Positions 7,647 to 14,827 are shown, numbered from the stretch's first letter. The stretch is 19,515 nt of DNA from CAZJYC01 sp964550165 (GCA_964550165.1 CAZJYC010000046.1:1-19515); one strand, 5' to 3'. A program made the numbers and translations. Notes: generated by a model not told the origin, from the sequence alone.

Positions 7647-9221
7647 TCAATCTTTTCTGTAATGGGCGCCGCGGCTCACTGGATTGCCCAAAGCCGCGTA
7701 GGTGATCAACAACGCCACCTGAATGCCATGCTTTAATTCTACGACCTTGGGGTCCATCCTTGCCTCTTTGTAAAACTTCTCGATCCTGTGATGCAGATAT
7801 TCCAGGTCAGCTTTGGCTCTTTCCAGCCTCTTTTTGGTGCGGATGATTCCAGCATAATTCCACATGGTCGAGCGGATGGATATCCAGTCCTGGTTGACCA
7901 AAGCCGGGTCAACCTCCTCTTCCTTTTCAGGATAATACCATTCATGGATATCCGCCGGGTCGTAGGTCACGGCCTGATCAGCCTGGGAGATGATGTGTCG
8001 AGCGGCTCGCGTTCCCCAGACCAGGCCCTCTAAAAGAGAGGTTGAGGCAAGACGGTTGGCGCCGTGGACGCCGGTGCAGGAAACCTCTCCAACAGCATAA
8101 AGATTTTTGAGCGAGCTCCTCCCCCATCCATCCGCCAGGACTCCGCCGCAGCAGTAATGAGCTGCCGGGACAACCGGGATGGGTTCCTTGGTGATATCGA
8201 TTCCATATTCCAAACAGGTTCTGTAGATATTGGGAAATCTTTTTTTGATGTCAACTTTAGCGTAAGAAACAAGATCCAGGTAAACGTATAAAGAATTGCT
8301 GTTTGTCATTTCCTCATAGATGGCTCGTGTCACTTCGTCACGAGGCGCTAATTCTTTCTTTTTATTATAATTCTCCATGAATGTCTGGCCATCTCTGGTC
8401 TTGAGCCGCGCCCCCTCTCCTCTCACTGTTTCGGAGATTAAAAATCCATCCGCATCACGATGAAAGAGAGAGGTGGGATGAAACTGGATGTATTCCATGT
8501 TAACAATCCTGGCTCCTGCACGGTAAGCCATGGCATAGCCGTCTCCGATGGCGCCTCTGGGATTGGAGGTGTAGAGATAGACCGCGCCGCATCCCCCACT
8601 TGCCAGGATGGCATAAGGCGCAAAAATCCTTTTTACCTGGCTGGTCTTGTTGTCCAGAACATAAGCACCGATACAATGGGGCTCCCTGTAATAAGAGACA
8701 GGATTCCTGGAATGGTGAGGGACTGTCAGCAAATCGACAGCACAATGATCGGCAAGGAACGTCACGTTGGAGTATTCCTTCAGGGCCGCGAGGAATTTCT
8801 CCTCAATGGTTTTGCCCGTGGTATCTTTGACATGGAGAATCCGCCTTCGCGAGTGGCCGGCTTCCTGGGCATAATCCAGAGAATCCGGCGAGCTTTTGGA
8901 AAAGGGAATTTCAAGCTCTTTGATCAGGATTTCATCGACAGCTTTCTTCCCTTCGCTGGCCAAGAGCTCAACTGCGGCCGGGTCATTGATCCCATCGCCG
9001 CTTTCCATGATGTCCTCCCTTAAAAGTTCTGGATAATCATCATAGCCAAGGGAAACGATACCGCCTTGAGCATAATAGGTGTTTGATTCTTCTGGCGTTT
9101 TGTTTTTGGTGACGACAATCACCTTCAAGCCGCTCTTCGCCGCCTCCAGGGCTGCGCTGGCTCCGGCAATGCCACAGCCGATGACCAAAACATCGGCGGA
9201 TAGAATTTTCTCTCTCGGCAT
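7647..9221 (-). CDS. nadB: L-aspartate oxidase
   Basis: A 524-residue cytoplasmic FAD enzyme that oxidises L-aspartate to iminoaspartate, which NadA (not in this window) condenses to quinolinate. The N-terminal dinucleotide-binding site reads VIGCGIAGASAA (about 13-24). SNTYYAQGG follows near 46-54, then FHPTSL, SETVRGEGARL and the capping/active-site region with AAHYCCGGV and VHGANRLASTSLLEGLVWG. The reading frame ends just after the conserved SRGAHYR, so the usual short extension beyond it is missing. The start lies six bases after the nadC stop and lacks a clear ribosome-binding site, which suggests translation by ribosomes leaving nadC. Confidence 0.96.
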   Translation of the reverse strand: MPREKILSADVLVIGCGIAGASAALEAAKSGLKVIVVTKNKTPEESNTYYAQGGIVSLGYDDYPELLREDIMESGDGINDPAAVELLASEGKKAVDEILIKELEIPFSKSSPDSLDYAQEAGHSRRRILHVKDTTGKTIEEKFLAALKEYSNVTFLADHCAVDLLTVPHHSRNPVSYYREPHCIGAYVLDNKTSQVKRIFAPYAILASGGCGAVYLYTSNPRGAIGDGYAMAYRAGARIVNMEYIQFHPTSLFHRDADGFLISETVRGEGARLKTRDGQTFMENYNKKKELAPRDEVTRAIYEEMTNSNSLYVYLDLVSYAKVDIKKRFPNIYRTCLEYGIDITKEPIPVVPAAHYCCGGVLADGWGRSSLKNLYAVGEVSCTGVHGANRLASTSLLEGLVWGTRAARHIISQADQAVTYDPADIHEWYYPEKEEEVDPALVNQDWISIRSTMWNYAGIIRTKKRLERAKADLEYLHHRIEKFYKEARMDPKVVELKHGIQVALLITYAALGNPVSRGAHYRKD

Positions 9222-9227
9222 GATTGT

Positions 9228-10061
9228 TCAGTTTAAAAATTCAAGGCTGATATCCACAGACTTATAGGAGTGAGTGAGGCTGCCTACGGAAATAAAATCA
9301 ACTCCCAGGGAAGCAATCTTTTTGGCTTTTTGTAAACTCACCTTGCCCGAAACCTCCAACGGAACTTTTCCCTTTGCCCAGCGGACAACTTTTTTCATCG
9401 TCTCTATCGACATGTTGTCGAGCATGACCATGTCGGCCCCACCCTGAACAGCCTCTTTCACTTCATCCAATTTTGTGGCTTCCACCTCAATTTTTATTCC
9501 TGGATTCACTCTTTTTCTGGCCATTTGAACAGCCTGAGCAATGCTGCCCACCAGCCGCAAATGATTGTCCTTAATCAGCACCATCTCGGAGAGATTGAAG
9601 CGGTGATTGAATCCTCCGCCCATTCTGACGGCGTATTTCTCCAAAGATCTTAAGCCAGGGGTCGTCTTGCGTGTGTCCAGAACCTTGGTTTTTGTTCCTT
9701 TTAAATTCTCAACAAATCTCCGGGTGGCTGTCGCAATTCCAGACATCCTCTGCAGAAAATTCAGGGCTGTCCTCTCTCCTTTCAGGATGGAAATCGAAGG
9801 GCCATGCAGCTCAGCCAGCCTTTCTCCTTTCTTGAACCTCTGGCCATCCTCAAGAATACTTTTGAACGAAACCGAAGGGTCAATTTTTTGAAAAACCCTC
9901 CTGGCAACTTCTATCCCTGCCAGAACTCCTTCTCCCTTAGCCATAAAGACGGCCCTGGACGTTGAATCCGTCGGGATAATGTTTTCCGAAGTGATATCCC
10001 CCTGAGGCAGATCCTCTTTCAGGGCTGCCTCGATAATCACATCGATTTCACTCTCGTCCAT
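9228..10061 (-). CDS. nadC: Quinolinate phosphoribosyltransferase (decarboxylating)
   Basis: A 277-residue cytoplasmic enzyme converting quinolinate and PRPP to nicotinate mononucleotide, CO2 and pyrophosphate, the step after NadB and NadA. Family landmarks appear in order: GDITSE near the N-terminus, LQRMSGIATAT, DTRKTTPGLRSLEKYAV with GGGFNHR, KDNHL, EVEA, MLDNMS, EVSGKV and the phosphate-binding VDFISVGSLTHS at the end. Length is typical. It is the first gene of nadC-nadB. The ATG at 10061 has no Shine-Dalgarno sequence, and a TATAAT box lies only eight bases upstream, so the mRNA probably starts at or within a base or two of the ATG. Confidence 0.97.
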   Translation of the reverse strand: MDESEIDVIIEAALKEDLPQGDITSENIIPTDSTSRAVFMAKGEGVLAGIEVARRVFQKIDPSVSFKSILEDGQRFKKGERLAELHGPSISILKGERTALNFLQRMSGIATATRRFVENLKGTKTKVLDTRKTTPGLRSLEKYAVRMGGGFNHRFNLSEMVLIKDNHLRLVGSIAQAVQMARKRVNPGIKIEVEATKLDEVKEAVQGGADMVMLDNMSIETMKKVVRWAKGKVPLEVSGKVSLQKAKKIASLGVDFISVGSLTHSYKSVDISLEFLN

Positions 10062-10069
10062 TAAAAAAA

Positions 10070-10098
10070 ATTATAGGTTTTTCTCTTTATCCAGTCAA
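10070..10098 (-). promoter_or_regulatory. Near-consensus sigma-70 promoter of nadC-nadB, leaderless type
   Basis: On the minus strand TTGACT (10098-10093), exactly 17 bases, then TATAAT (10075-10070). Only one of twelve consensus positions differs. The last base of the -10 is eight bases before the nadC ATG, so the usual start distance puts +1 at about the A of the ATG. No ribosome-binding site is present, which agrees with a leaderless message. Confidence 0.7.
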
Positions 10099-10160
10099 AT
10101 TCCATATTAATCAAAATAAATATCTTCCATTTTTTGTGGCTGAAGGAGATATCTTCAACA

Positions 10161-10471
10161 AAAAGCCTCTCAGAGATGGCCGGAGCGACCATTGAAAGCT
10201 CCGGCAAATTGGCTCGAAGGTACGCCGCTTTTGTCCCAGCGAGCCAAAAGCGGCTCGGTTCAAGGCTTCGCTCTCCTCTCCCTTCGGTAGAGGAACCATG
10301 CCCGCTCAGCCTTTCAGACGACCTTCTCGCCACTCTGCCTTCGCTAGATGATGGAAAGCCTGTTGTGTTTTCGAGCCGTTTAGCCGGAGCGATCCGCAGC
10401 CGCCGAGAAGGGCTGCGAGGGAACGGCGTTAAAAACCTGAAGGGGAGCGAAGCCACTCTGGAGAGGCTTTT
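10161..10471 (+). repeat. Fold-back intergenic element, copy 1
   Basis: A 311-base imperfect palindrome in the nadC/tldD gap. Ends: 10161-10171 pairs perfectly over 11 bases with 10461-10471, continued by 10172-10175 with 10456-10459 after a one-base bulge, then 10177-10180 with 10452-10455. Inner arm: 10198-10218 pairs with 10370-10390 over 21 positions with two mismatches and one G-T. Side hairpins are 10179-10186/10198-10205 (8 bp) and 10395-10401/10411-10417 (7 bp). The centre holds a 10-bp hairpin at 10224-10254 and a core (about 10252-10308) nearly identical to 18403-18460. The inner right arm, read in reverse complement, matches the left arm of copy 2. Both cores point the same way on the plus strand. 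Open frames through it show no coding constraint. Confidence 0.8.
10224..10254 (+). other. Conserved-loop hairpin of fold-back copy 1
   Basis: GCCGCTTTTG (10224-10233) pairs perfectly with CAAAAGCGGC (10245-10254). The loop contains CCCAGCGAG (10235-10243), identical to the loop of the copy 2 hairpin at 18375-18405, while the stem sequences differ between copies in a paired fashion. Confidence 0.75.
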
Positions 10472-10508
10472 AGATAAGCCACACAAAATGGAAGAGAGCT
10501 ATCAAAAT

Positions 10509-10537
10509 TTGCCTTTCCCCACTGCATTTATTAAAAT
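10509..10537 (+). promoter_or_regulatory. Possible promoter of tldD-tldE
   Basis: TTGCCT (10509-10514) and TAAAAT (10532-10537) are 17 bases apart, four of six and five of six matches. It would give a leader of about 200 bases that includes the inverted repeat at 10691-10724. The region is AT-rich, so this is weak. Confidence 0.3.
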
Positions 10538-10690
10538 AAAAACTCCATAAACATGAATTTTTCATGGAAACGCGGAGGAAGCAAAGAAGGGTCTCAGCCA
10601 GACACGCTCAAAAACGCTGTGCCGCGGCTTTCCAGGACCAAAAATCTCAAGAAAAGAATGCCTGAAAATCAAAGATCAAGAAGCATAGCT

Positions 10691-10724
10691 TTTTTCAGAA
10701 AATCCTGTTTCTTTTTCTGAAAAA
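10691..10724 (+). promoter_or_regulatory. 12-bp perfect inverted repeat just before the tldD ribosome-binding site
   Basis: TTTTTCAGAAAA (10691-10702) is exactly complementary to TTTTCTGAAAAA (10713-10724) around a 10-base loop. It ends six bases before AAGGAGA (10731-10737). It could be an operator or a leader hairpin that affects translation of tldD. The A/T-rich arms make a weak RNA stem. Confidence 0.45.
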
Positions 10725-10742
10725 CTCCATAAGGAGAGCCCA

Positions 10743-12269
10743 TTGGGTCAGATCGAAAGACGAACCTTTCTCAAGGCAGGAATTGGCGGACTCGCCTCTT
10801 TGATTTTCAGCCACCTGAACTGTAAAGGAAAGAAAAACATGAATAATTCCCATCCCTTAGCCTTTGAAGACCACTTCCACATTTCCAGAGATGACCTCCA
10901 AAGAATCCTGAACATTGCTCTTTCACGAGGAGGCGATTTCTCGGATATTTTTCTCGAATACAGGGTCTACACATTTATCAACATGGAGGAGGACATTATC
11001 AAAGAGACTGCGGAGAGCATCAGCCTTGGAATGGGGATCAGGGTTTTATCCGGCGAACAGACTGGGTATGGATACACCAACGATTTTTCTTCGGAGAAAA
11101 TCAAAAAAGCTGCACTCACCGCAACATCAATCGCTTCAAAGCAAACACCGAGAAACACTTCGCTGCTGAGCCCAGTGAAGTTGAATCATAATTTTTATCC
11201 CCTCTCCGAGTATTTCCACGAGGAATCTTTGGAGAAAAAAATATCTCTGGTCAAGAGAACTTATTATTCCGCAAAGAAATTTGACGCGAAAATCGCCAAA
11301 GTCAAAGTTTCTCTCCAGGACCAAATTCAATTCATCACCATTGCCAATTCCGAGGGATTGCACATTTCCGATGCCCGGCCTCTTGTGAAACTGGTTTGTC
11401 TGGCAATTGCCGAAAAGGACGGCAAAAGAGAGGCTGGCTTTTCTGGGGGCGGCGGCAGAGTCGGGCTGAAGTATTTTTCTGAAGAAGTCAGTCCTGATGA
11501 GATCGCGAAAGATGCAGCCGAAGAGGCTCTGAATCTTCTCGATGCCAAAGTTCCCCCAGCCGGAGAGATGCCTGTTGTCCTTGCTCCCGGACACAGCGGC
11601 GTTTTGGTTCATGAAGCTGTCGGACACCTGCTGGAAGCTGATTTCAATCGGAAAAAAACATCGATTTTCTGGGACAAGATGGGGAAAAAAGTCGCCAGCA
11701 GTCAGGTGACCATCTACGATGACCCAACCATTCCCCATGCCCGCGGCTCTTACAACATCGATGATGAGGGCACAATCCCGAAAAAGACGATTCTGATCAA
11801 AAAAGGCAAAATGGTTGGCATGCTTCAGGACCGGCTCTCAGCCAGATTGATGAACAAGCTGCTGACCGGACACGGCCGAAGAGAGGACTATAGCTGCATC
11901 CCCATCCCCAGGATGAGCAATACCTTTATCGATAAGGGAAAATACTCTCCGGAAGAAATCTTGAGGTCAGTAAAAAAAGGGTTCTACGCGCATAAATTCC
12001 AGGGAGGCCAAGTGGAAGACTCGGGAAAGTTCACCTTTTCTGTCAGTTCAGGCTATCTCATCGAGGAGGGCAGGCTTACAGCTCCCGTCAAGCAGGCCAC
12101 TCTGATCGGCACCAATATCGATATCTTAAAAAATATCGAAATGGTCGGCAATGATCTTCGATTCAGCCTCCCGACTGGAACCTGCGGAAAGGAGGGCCAG
12201 TCCGTTCCCGTGACTGACGGCTGCCCCACTCTAAAAATTGTGAAGATGACTGTGGGAGGACAAAAGTGA
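10743..12269 (+). CDS. tldD: Metallopeptidase TldD with Tat-type signal
   Basis: A 508-residue zinc peptidase subunit of the TldD/TldE (PmbA) pair, which degrades unfolded or modified peptides. The zinc site is complete: HEAVGH at 290-295 and the third ligand Cys at about 481 in TGTCGKEGQ. The TTG start is supported by AAGGAGA six bases upstream. It gives an N-terminus with a twin-arginine motif (ERRTFLK, residues 5-11) and a hydrophobic segment (about 12-22), as in Tat-exported proteins; the Cys at 27 lacks a proper lipobox. An internal ATG at 10839 (codon 33), preceded by AAAGGAAAG, would yield a cytosolic form beginning at the normal TldD domain. E. coli TldD is cytosolic, so this form is unusual. 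The stop overlaps the tldE start. Confidence 0.93.
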   Translation: MGQIERRTFLKAGIGGLASLIFSHLNCKGKKNMNNSHPLAFEDHFHISRDDLQRILNIALSRGGDFSDIFLEYRVYTFINMEEDIIKETAESISLGMGIRVLSGEQTGYGYTNDFSSEKIKKAALTATSIASKQTPRNTSLLSPVKLNHNFYPLSEYFHEESLEKKISLVKRTYYSAKKFDAKIAKVKVSLQDQIQFITIANSEGLHISDARPLVKLVCLAIAEKDGKREAGFSGGGGRVGLKYFSEEVSPDEIAKDAAEEALNLLDAKVPPAGEMPVVLAPGHSGVLVHEAVGHLLEADFNRKKTSIFWDKMGKKVASSQVTIYDDPTIPHARGSYNIDDEGTIPKKTILIKKGKMVGMLQDRLSARLMNKLLTGHGRREDYSCIPIPRMSNTFIDKGKYSPEEILRSVKKGFYAHKFQGGQVEDSGKFTFSVSSGYLIEEGRLTAPVKQATLIGTNIDILKNIEMVGNDLRFSLPTGTCGKEGQSVPVTDGCPTLKIVKMTVGGQK

Positions 12270-13609
12270 GACGAGAGACTCCGATCAGGCTTAAGGAGCT
12301 GGCCGAAAGCCTTGTTGCTTTTGGAAAAGTCAACGGCGCGGACGAAGTGGAAATCACCATCGTGGACGGCTATGAATTCGCTGTGGATGTTCGATTTGGA
12401 AAAATTGAGAAACTTCTCGAGGCTAGTTCCAGATCCTTGGACATGAAAATCATCAAGGACAAAAAAACGGCTTTCGTTTCCTCCTCAGACTTATCCACAG
12501 AAACGCTTCAGAGGCTTGTGACCAATGCCATAAAGCGAGCAAGCCTGGCCAGCTTTGACGAGAATTCCGGGCTTCCTCCTTTATCTCCGATCCGGGTGTA
12601 TATTCCTTCTTTAAAGCTTTTTGACCCTGAAATTGGGGAGCTTGACCCAGAAAAGAAGATTGCTCTGGCCGTGGAGACGGAAAAAATCGCCCTTGCCGAT
12701 CGAAGAATCACCAATTCCCACGGGTCCAGCTTTGAAACCAAAGAAATCAAGATAATCCTGGCTAACTCCAACGGCTTTCTCCAGGAATACGACCAAACAT
12801 TCTGCAGCCTCAGTGTGGGGCTCCAAGCCGGCGATACGGATAACAGGGTGGAAGATTCCTGGTTTTCAGTAAAAAGATTTTTCAGGGAACTCGACCCGCC
12901 TGAAGCCGTGGCCAAAAAAGCCGTTGAAAGGACCGTCAGACAGCTAAATCCCAGGAAAATAAAATCACGCAACGTTCCTGTTATCTTTGAACCGATGATG
13001 ACGTCCTGGCTTCTTGGCATGCTTTTTGCCTGCGTCTCCGGAGTGTCCATTTACCAGAAAACTTCTTTTCTCGTCGACAAGCTCGGCGAAAAAGTCGCCA
13101 ACGACAACATCACTGTCTGCGATGACGGCCTTATGCCGGGCGGGCTGGGAACAAGACCTTTCGATTCTGAGGGGGTACCCTGCCAGAAAACGGTTGTCAT
13201 CGACAGGGGAGTCCTCAGGAACTATCTCTGCAACACGTATGCGGCCCGGAAGCTACAGCTGGTCTCCACGGGAAATTGCGACGGGACAGGGGTCAGCCCT
13301 ACAAACTTTTACCTTAAGGCCGGCGTGACCACACCAGAACAGATTGTTGCCACCCTAGATGAGGGCCTCATCTTGACCAGGACTCTCGGACATGGCCTTA
13401 ACCCGATTACCGGGGATATCTCCCGAGGAGCCTTCGGCCTGTGGGTCGAAAAAGGAGAAATCTCCTACCCTGTCTCGGAGATCACCGTATCAGGGAATCT
13501 TGGGGAAATCTTGAATGCTGTGGAAGTGGTCGGGAACGATCTTGATTTCATGAGCCCTGTCATAGGCCCCACCATCAAAATCGCTGAAATGACAGTGGCC
13601 GGCGAATAA
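12266..13609 (+). CDS. tldE: TldE/PmbA, partner subunit of TldD
   Basis: A 447-residue paralogue of TldD that forms the heterodimeric peptidase with it. The TldD/PmbA fold is evident (ADEVEITIVDGYEFAVDVRFGKIE near the start, GLGTRPFDSEGVPCQKTVVIDRG, then NPITGDISRGAFGLWVEKGE and a C-terminal EVVGNDLDF). The HExxxH motif is replaced by a Met-Thr-Ser-Trp segment, as expected for the non-catalytic subunit. The GTG start overlaps the tldD stop by four bases, with GGGAGGA (12254-12260) just upstream. Unlike TldD, it has no signal peptide. Confidence 0.93.
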   Translation: MRRETPIRLKELAESLVAFGKVNGADEVEITIVDGYEFAVDVRFGKIEKLLEASSRSLDMKIIKDKKTAFVSSSDLSTETLQRLVTNAIKRASLASFDENSGLPPLSPIRVYIPSLKLFDPEIGELDPEKKIALAVETEKIALADRRITNSHGSSFETKEIKIILANSNGFLQEYDQTFCSLSVGLQAGDTDNRVEDSWFSVKRFFRELDPPEAVAKKAVERTVRQLNPRKIKSRNVPVIFEPMMTSWLLGMLFACVSGVSIYQKTSFLVDKLGEKVANDNITVCDDGLMPGGLGTRPFDSEGVPCQKTVVIDRGVLRNYLCNTYAARKLQLVSTGNCDGTGVSPTNFYLKAGVTTPEQIVATLDEGLILTRTLGHGLNPITGDISRGAFGLWVEKGEISYPVSEITVSGNLGEILNAVEVVGNDLDFMSPVIGPTIKIAEMTVAGE

Positions 13610-13626
13610 GAGCCGAAGCTCTTATT
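13605..13626. terminator. Bidirectional terminator between tldE and the 45-residue gene
   Basis: AATAAGAGC (13605-13613) pairs perfectly with GCTCTTATT (13618-13626) around CGAA; on the minus strand the loop is TTCG closed by C-G, a very stable tetraloop. The plus-strand side is followed by a T-rich TTCTTTCT stretch. The stem overlaps the stop codons of both converging genes. Confidence 0.65.
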
Positions 13627-13759
13627 TCTTTCTGCTCAAATAAGAGATCATGACGACCGCTACGCCCAAGCCGATAGCTATCCAGCTGACATTGGATAAG
13701 AATGTGAACATCTTGATCAGAAAGCCGCCGACCAGCAAGACAATACCCAGAGATCGCAT
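13622..13759 (-). CDS. 45-residue membrane peptide
   Basis: A very short gene starting with ATG at 13759, with AAGGAG exactly five bases upstream inside GGAAGGAGAAGGG, the best ribosome-binding site in this operon. The product has two hydrophobic spans (about residues 5-17 and 26-41) joined by a short turn, and ends in Ser-Arg-Lys-Lys, a positive-inside tail. It begins 18 bases after the nitroreductase stop and ends in the shared terminator, so it is probably the last gene of that operon. No family is recognised. Two-span mini-proteins of this type are often membrane-stress or accessory subunits, but no role can be assigned. Confidence 0.65.
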   Translation of the reverse strand: MRSLGIVLLVGGFLIKMFTFLSNVSWIAIGLGVAVVMISYLSRKK

Positions 13760-13777
13760 CCCTTCTCCTTCCCGTGG

Positions 13778-14353
13778 CTAAAAGCTGTTATAATGGATGA
13801 TGTCTTTTAGCCTTCTTTTAGGGACATGAAGCCGTTTCTTACTGTCTTTCCAGTATTTCGGAGAATCCTCCATCTCTTCGAGAACGGACTCCTCAGCGGG
13901 GAATCCTAAAGCTAACACAGAATCGATTCGAAAATCAAGGGAAATCTTAAATATTTTCTGCACTTTAGCTCTCTCCACCGAGGCAACCCAGCAGCTCCCG
14001 ACGCCCTCTGCCCACGCTGCCAGGATCATGTTTTCAACTGCTGCCCCGACATCATATTCATAATCTTTATCTTTAACACGCAAATTGACTAAGATGACGA
14101 TGTAAGCTGCAGGCTCGTTCCCTGGCTTAGGATCGCCCTGAGGAGCGATGTACGTTGCCCATTTCAGACAGAGAAAGAGCCTTTTTTTAAGATCGGCGTC
14201 ATCGACAACGAGAAATTCCAGCGGTTGCAGGTTGGCGCCTGAGGGAGCAAGCCGTGCCGCATTAACGAGTTTTTCCAAGAAGTCCCTTGGAAGAGGTTTT
14301 GGCAGGAACTGGCGAATGGATCGCCTGGATAGAATAATACTATAGAAAGACAT
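13778..14353 (-). CDS. Nitroreductase-family FMN oxidoreductase
   Basis: A 191-residue NAD(P)H:FMN oxidoreductase, likely cytoplasmic and dimeric. The FMN-binding N-terminus has SRRSIRQF at about 9-16, then LVNAARLAPSGANLQP (about 31-46). The mid-region DVGAAVENMILAAWAEGVGSCWV is the conserved helix that packs on the flavin, and ALGFPAEE is the usual distal motif. Length fits the small nitroreductase group. The substrate cannot be read from sequence; members reduce nitro compounds, quinones, enones or flavin, or act on iodotyrosine. It starts 45 bases after the thioredoxin gene without a strong ribosome-binding site. Confidence 0.9.
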   Translation of the reverse strand: MSFYSIILSRRSIRQFLPKPLPRDFLEKLVNAARLAPSGANLQPLEFLVVDDADLKKRLFLCLKWATYIAPQGDPKPGNEPAAYIVILVNLRVKDKDYEYDVGAAVENMILAAWAEGVGSCWVASVERAKVQKIFKISLDFRIDSVLALGFPAEESVLEEMEDSPKYWKDSKKRLHVPKRRLKDIIHYNSF

Positions 14354-14398
14354 CTAGAAATTTAGTCGCAGAACTCGCCGAAAAATGGAAATATCAGC

Positions 14399-14827
14399 TC
14401 AAGTTCTGCTTGCCACCCAGAGAGCAAAATCTGCTTCAGACTGAGCGCCGGCGGTCCGGCCGATTTCCCGGCCTTTATTCAGAATGACGAAAGTCGGAAC
14501 CGCCTGAATCTTGAATCGAGCTCCAAGCTGAGGATGCGCGCCGACGTTAATCCTGACCACCATGATCTCTCCTGCCCTTCTCCTGGCAAGATTCTCCACG
14601 ACGGAGTGCATGGCCAGGCATGGGGCACAGGTCGGCGAATAGAAATCGACCAGAATCGGAAGCCTGGAAATCATAAAAAACCTCAGGGCTTGCTCAGGAG
14701 AAAGCTCAAGGATTGTGCCAGGCTCGGGTAGAAAGCCCCGACATCGGCCGCAGACGACCTTTTTTCCAAGGACGGCCTCAGGATAGTTGTTCGTCGCACC
14801 GCAAGACAAACAGCTCACTTTTGCCAT
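14399..14827 (-). CDS. Zinc-ribbon thioredoxin, TrxC-like, with CAPC active site
   Basis: A 142-residue cytoplasmic thiol-disulfide protein. An N-terminal zinc ribbon has CxxC pairs at 6/9 and 26/29, the layout of thioredoxin 2 (TrxC). The thioredoxin fold follows, with active site Cys67-Ala-Pro-Cys70 and the cis-proline at 111 (VPTFVIL). Two departures from TrxC are visible: the CGPC Gly is Ala, and the Trp before the active site is Thr (YSPTCAPC), both of which should alter redox potential. It starts 46 bases after the Tricorn-like gene with only a weak ribosome-binding site, so it is likely co-transcribed. Reduction or repair of envelope or stress-damaged proteins is one possible link. Confidence 0.88.
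   Translation of the reverse strand: MAKVSCLSCGATNNYPEAVLGKKVVCGRCRGFLPEPGTILELSPEQALRFFMISRLPILVDFYSPTCAPCLAMHSVVENLARRRAGEIMVVRINVGAHPQLGARFKIQAVPTFVILNKGREIGRTAGAQSEADFALWVASRT

Larger units (their letters stand above)
10062..10742. other. 680-bp divergent intergenic region between nadC and tldD
   Basis: It contains the nadC promoter, fold-back copy 1, a possible tldD promoter and a 12-bp inverted repeat just before tldD, each listed separately. The frames open through 10061-10486 (minus) and 10134-10550 (plus) are judged non-coding. Confidence 0.7.

Noticed and set aside
7647..7736. NadB as a C-terminally truncated or frameshifted gene
   Set aside because: It stops just after the conserved SRGAHYR motif and loses only the variable tail; no alternative frame continues with a typical NadB ending, and all catalytic regions are intact.
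10161..10471. The fold-back elements as a CRISPR array or tRNA/tmRNA
   Set aside because: There are no regularly spaced direct repeats. The GGTTCGAAAAC string in copy 2 looks like a tRNA T-arm but has no acceptor or anticodon stem around it.
10061..10550. Long open frames through fold-back copy 1, one of which resembles a frame in copy 2 (an R-F-L-T ... A-P-A-K-R ... E-N-T pattern)
   Set aside because: The similarity follows from the shared DNA arm. Most codon differences between the copies change the amino acid, the frames run through palindromic sequence on both strands, and neither has a good ribosome-binding site.
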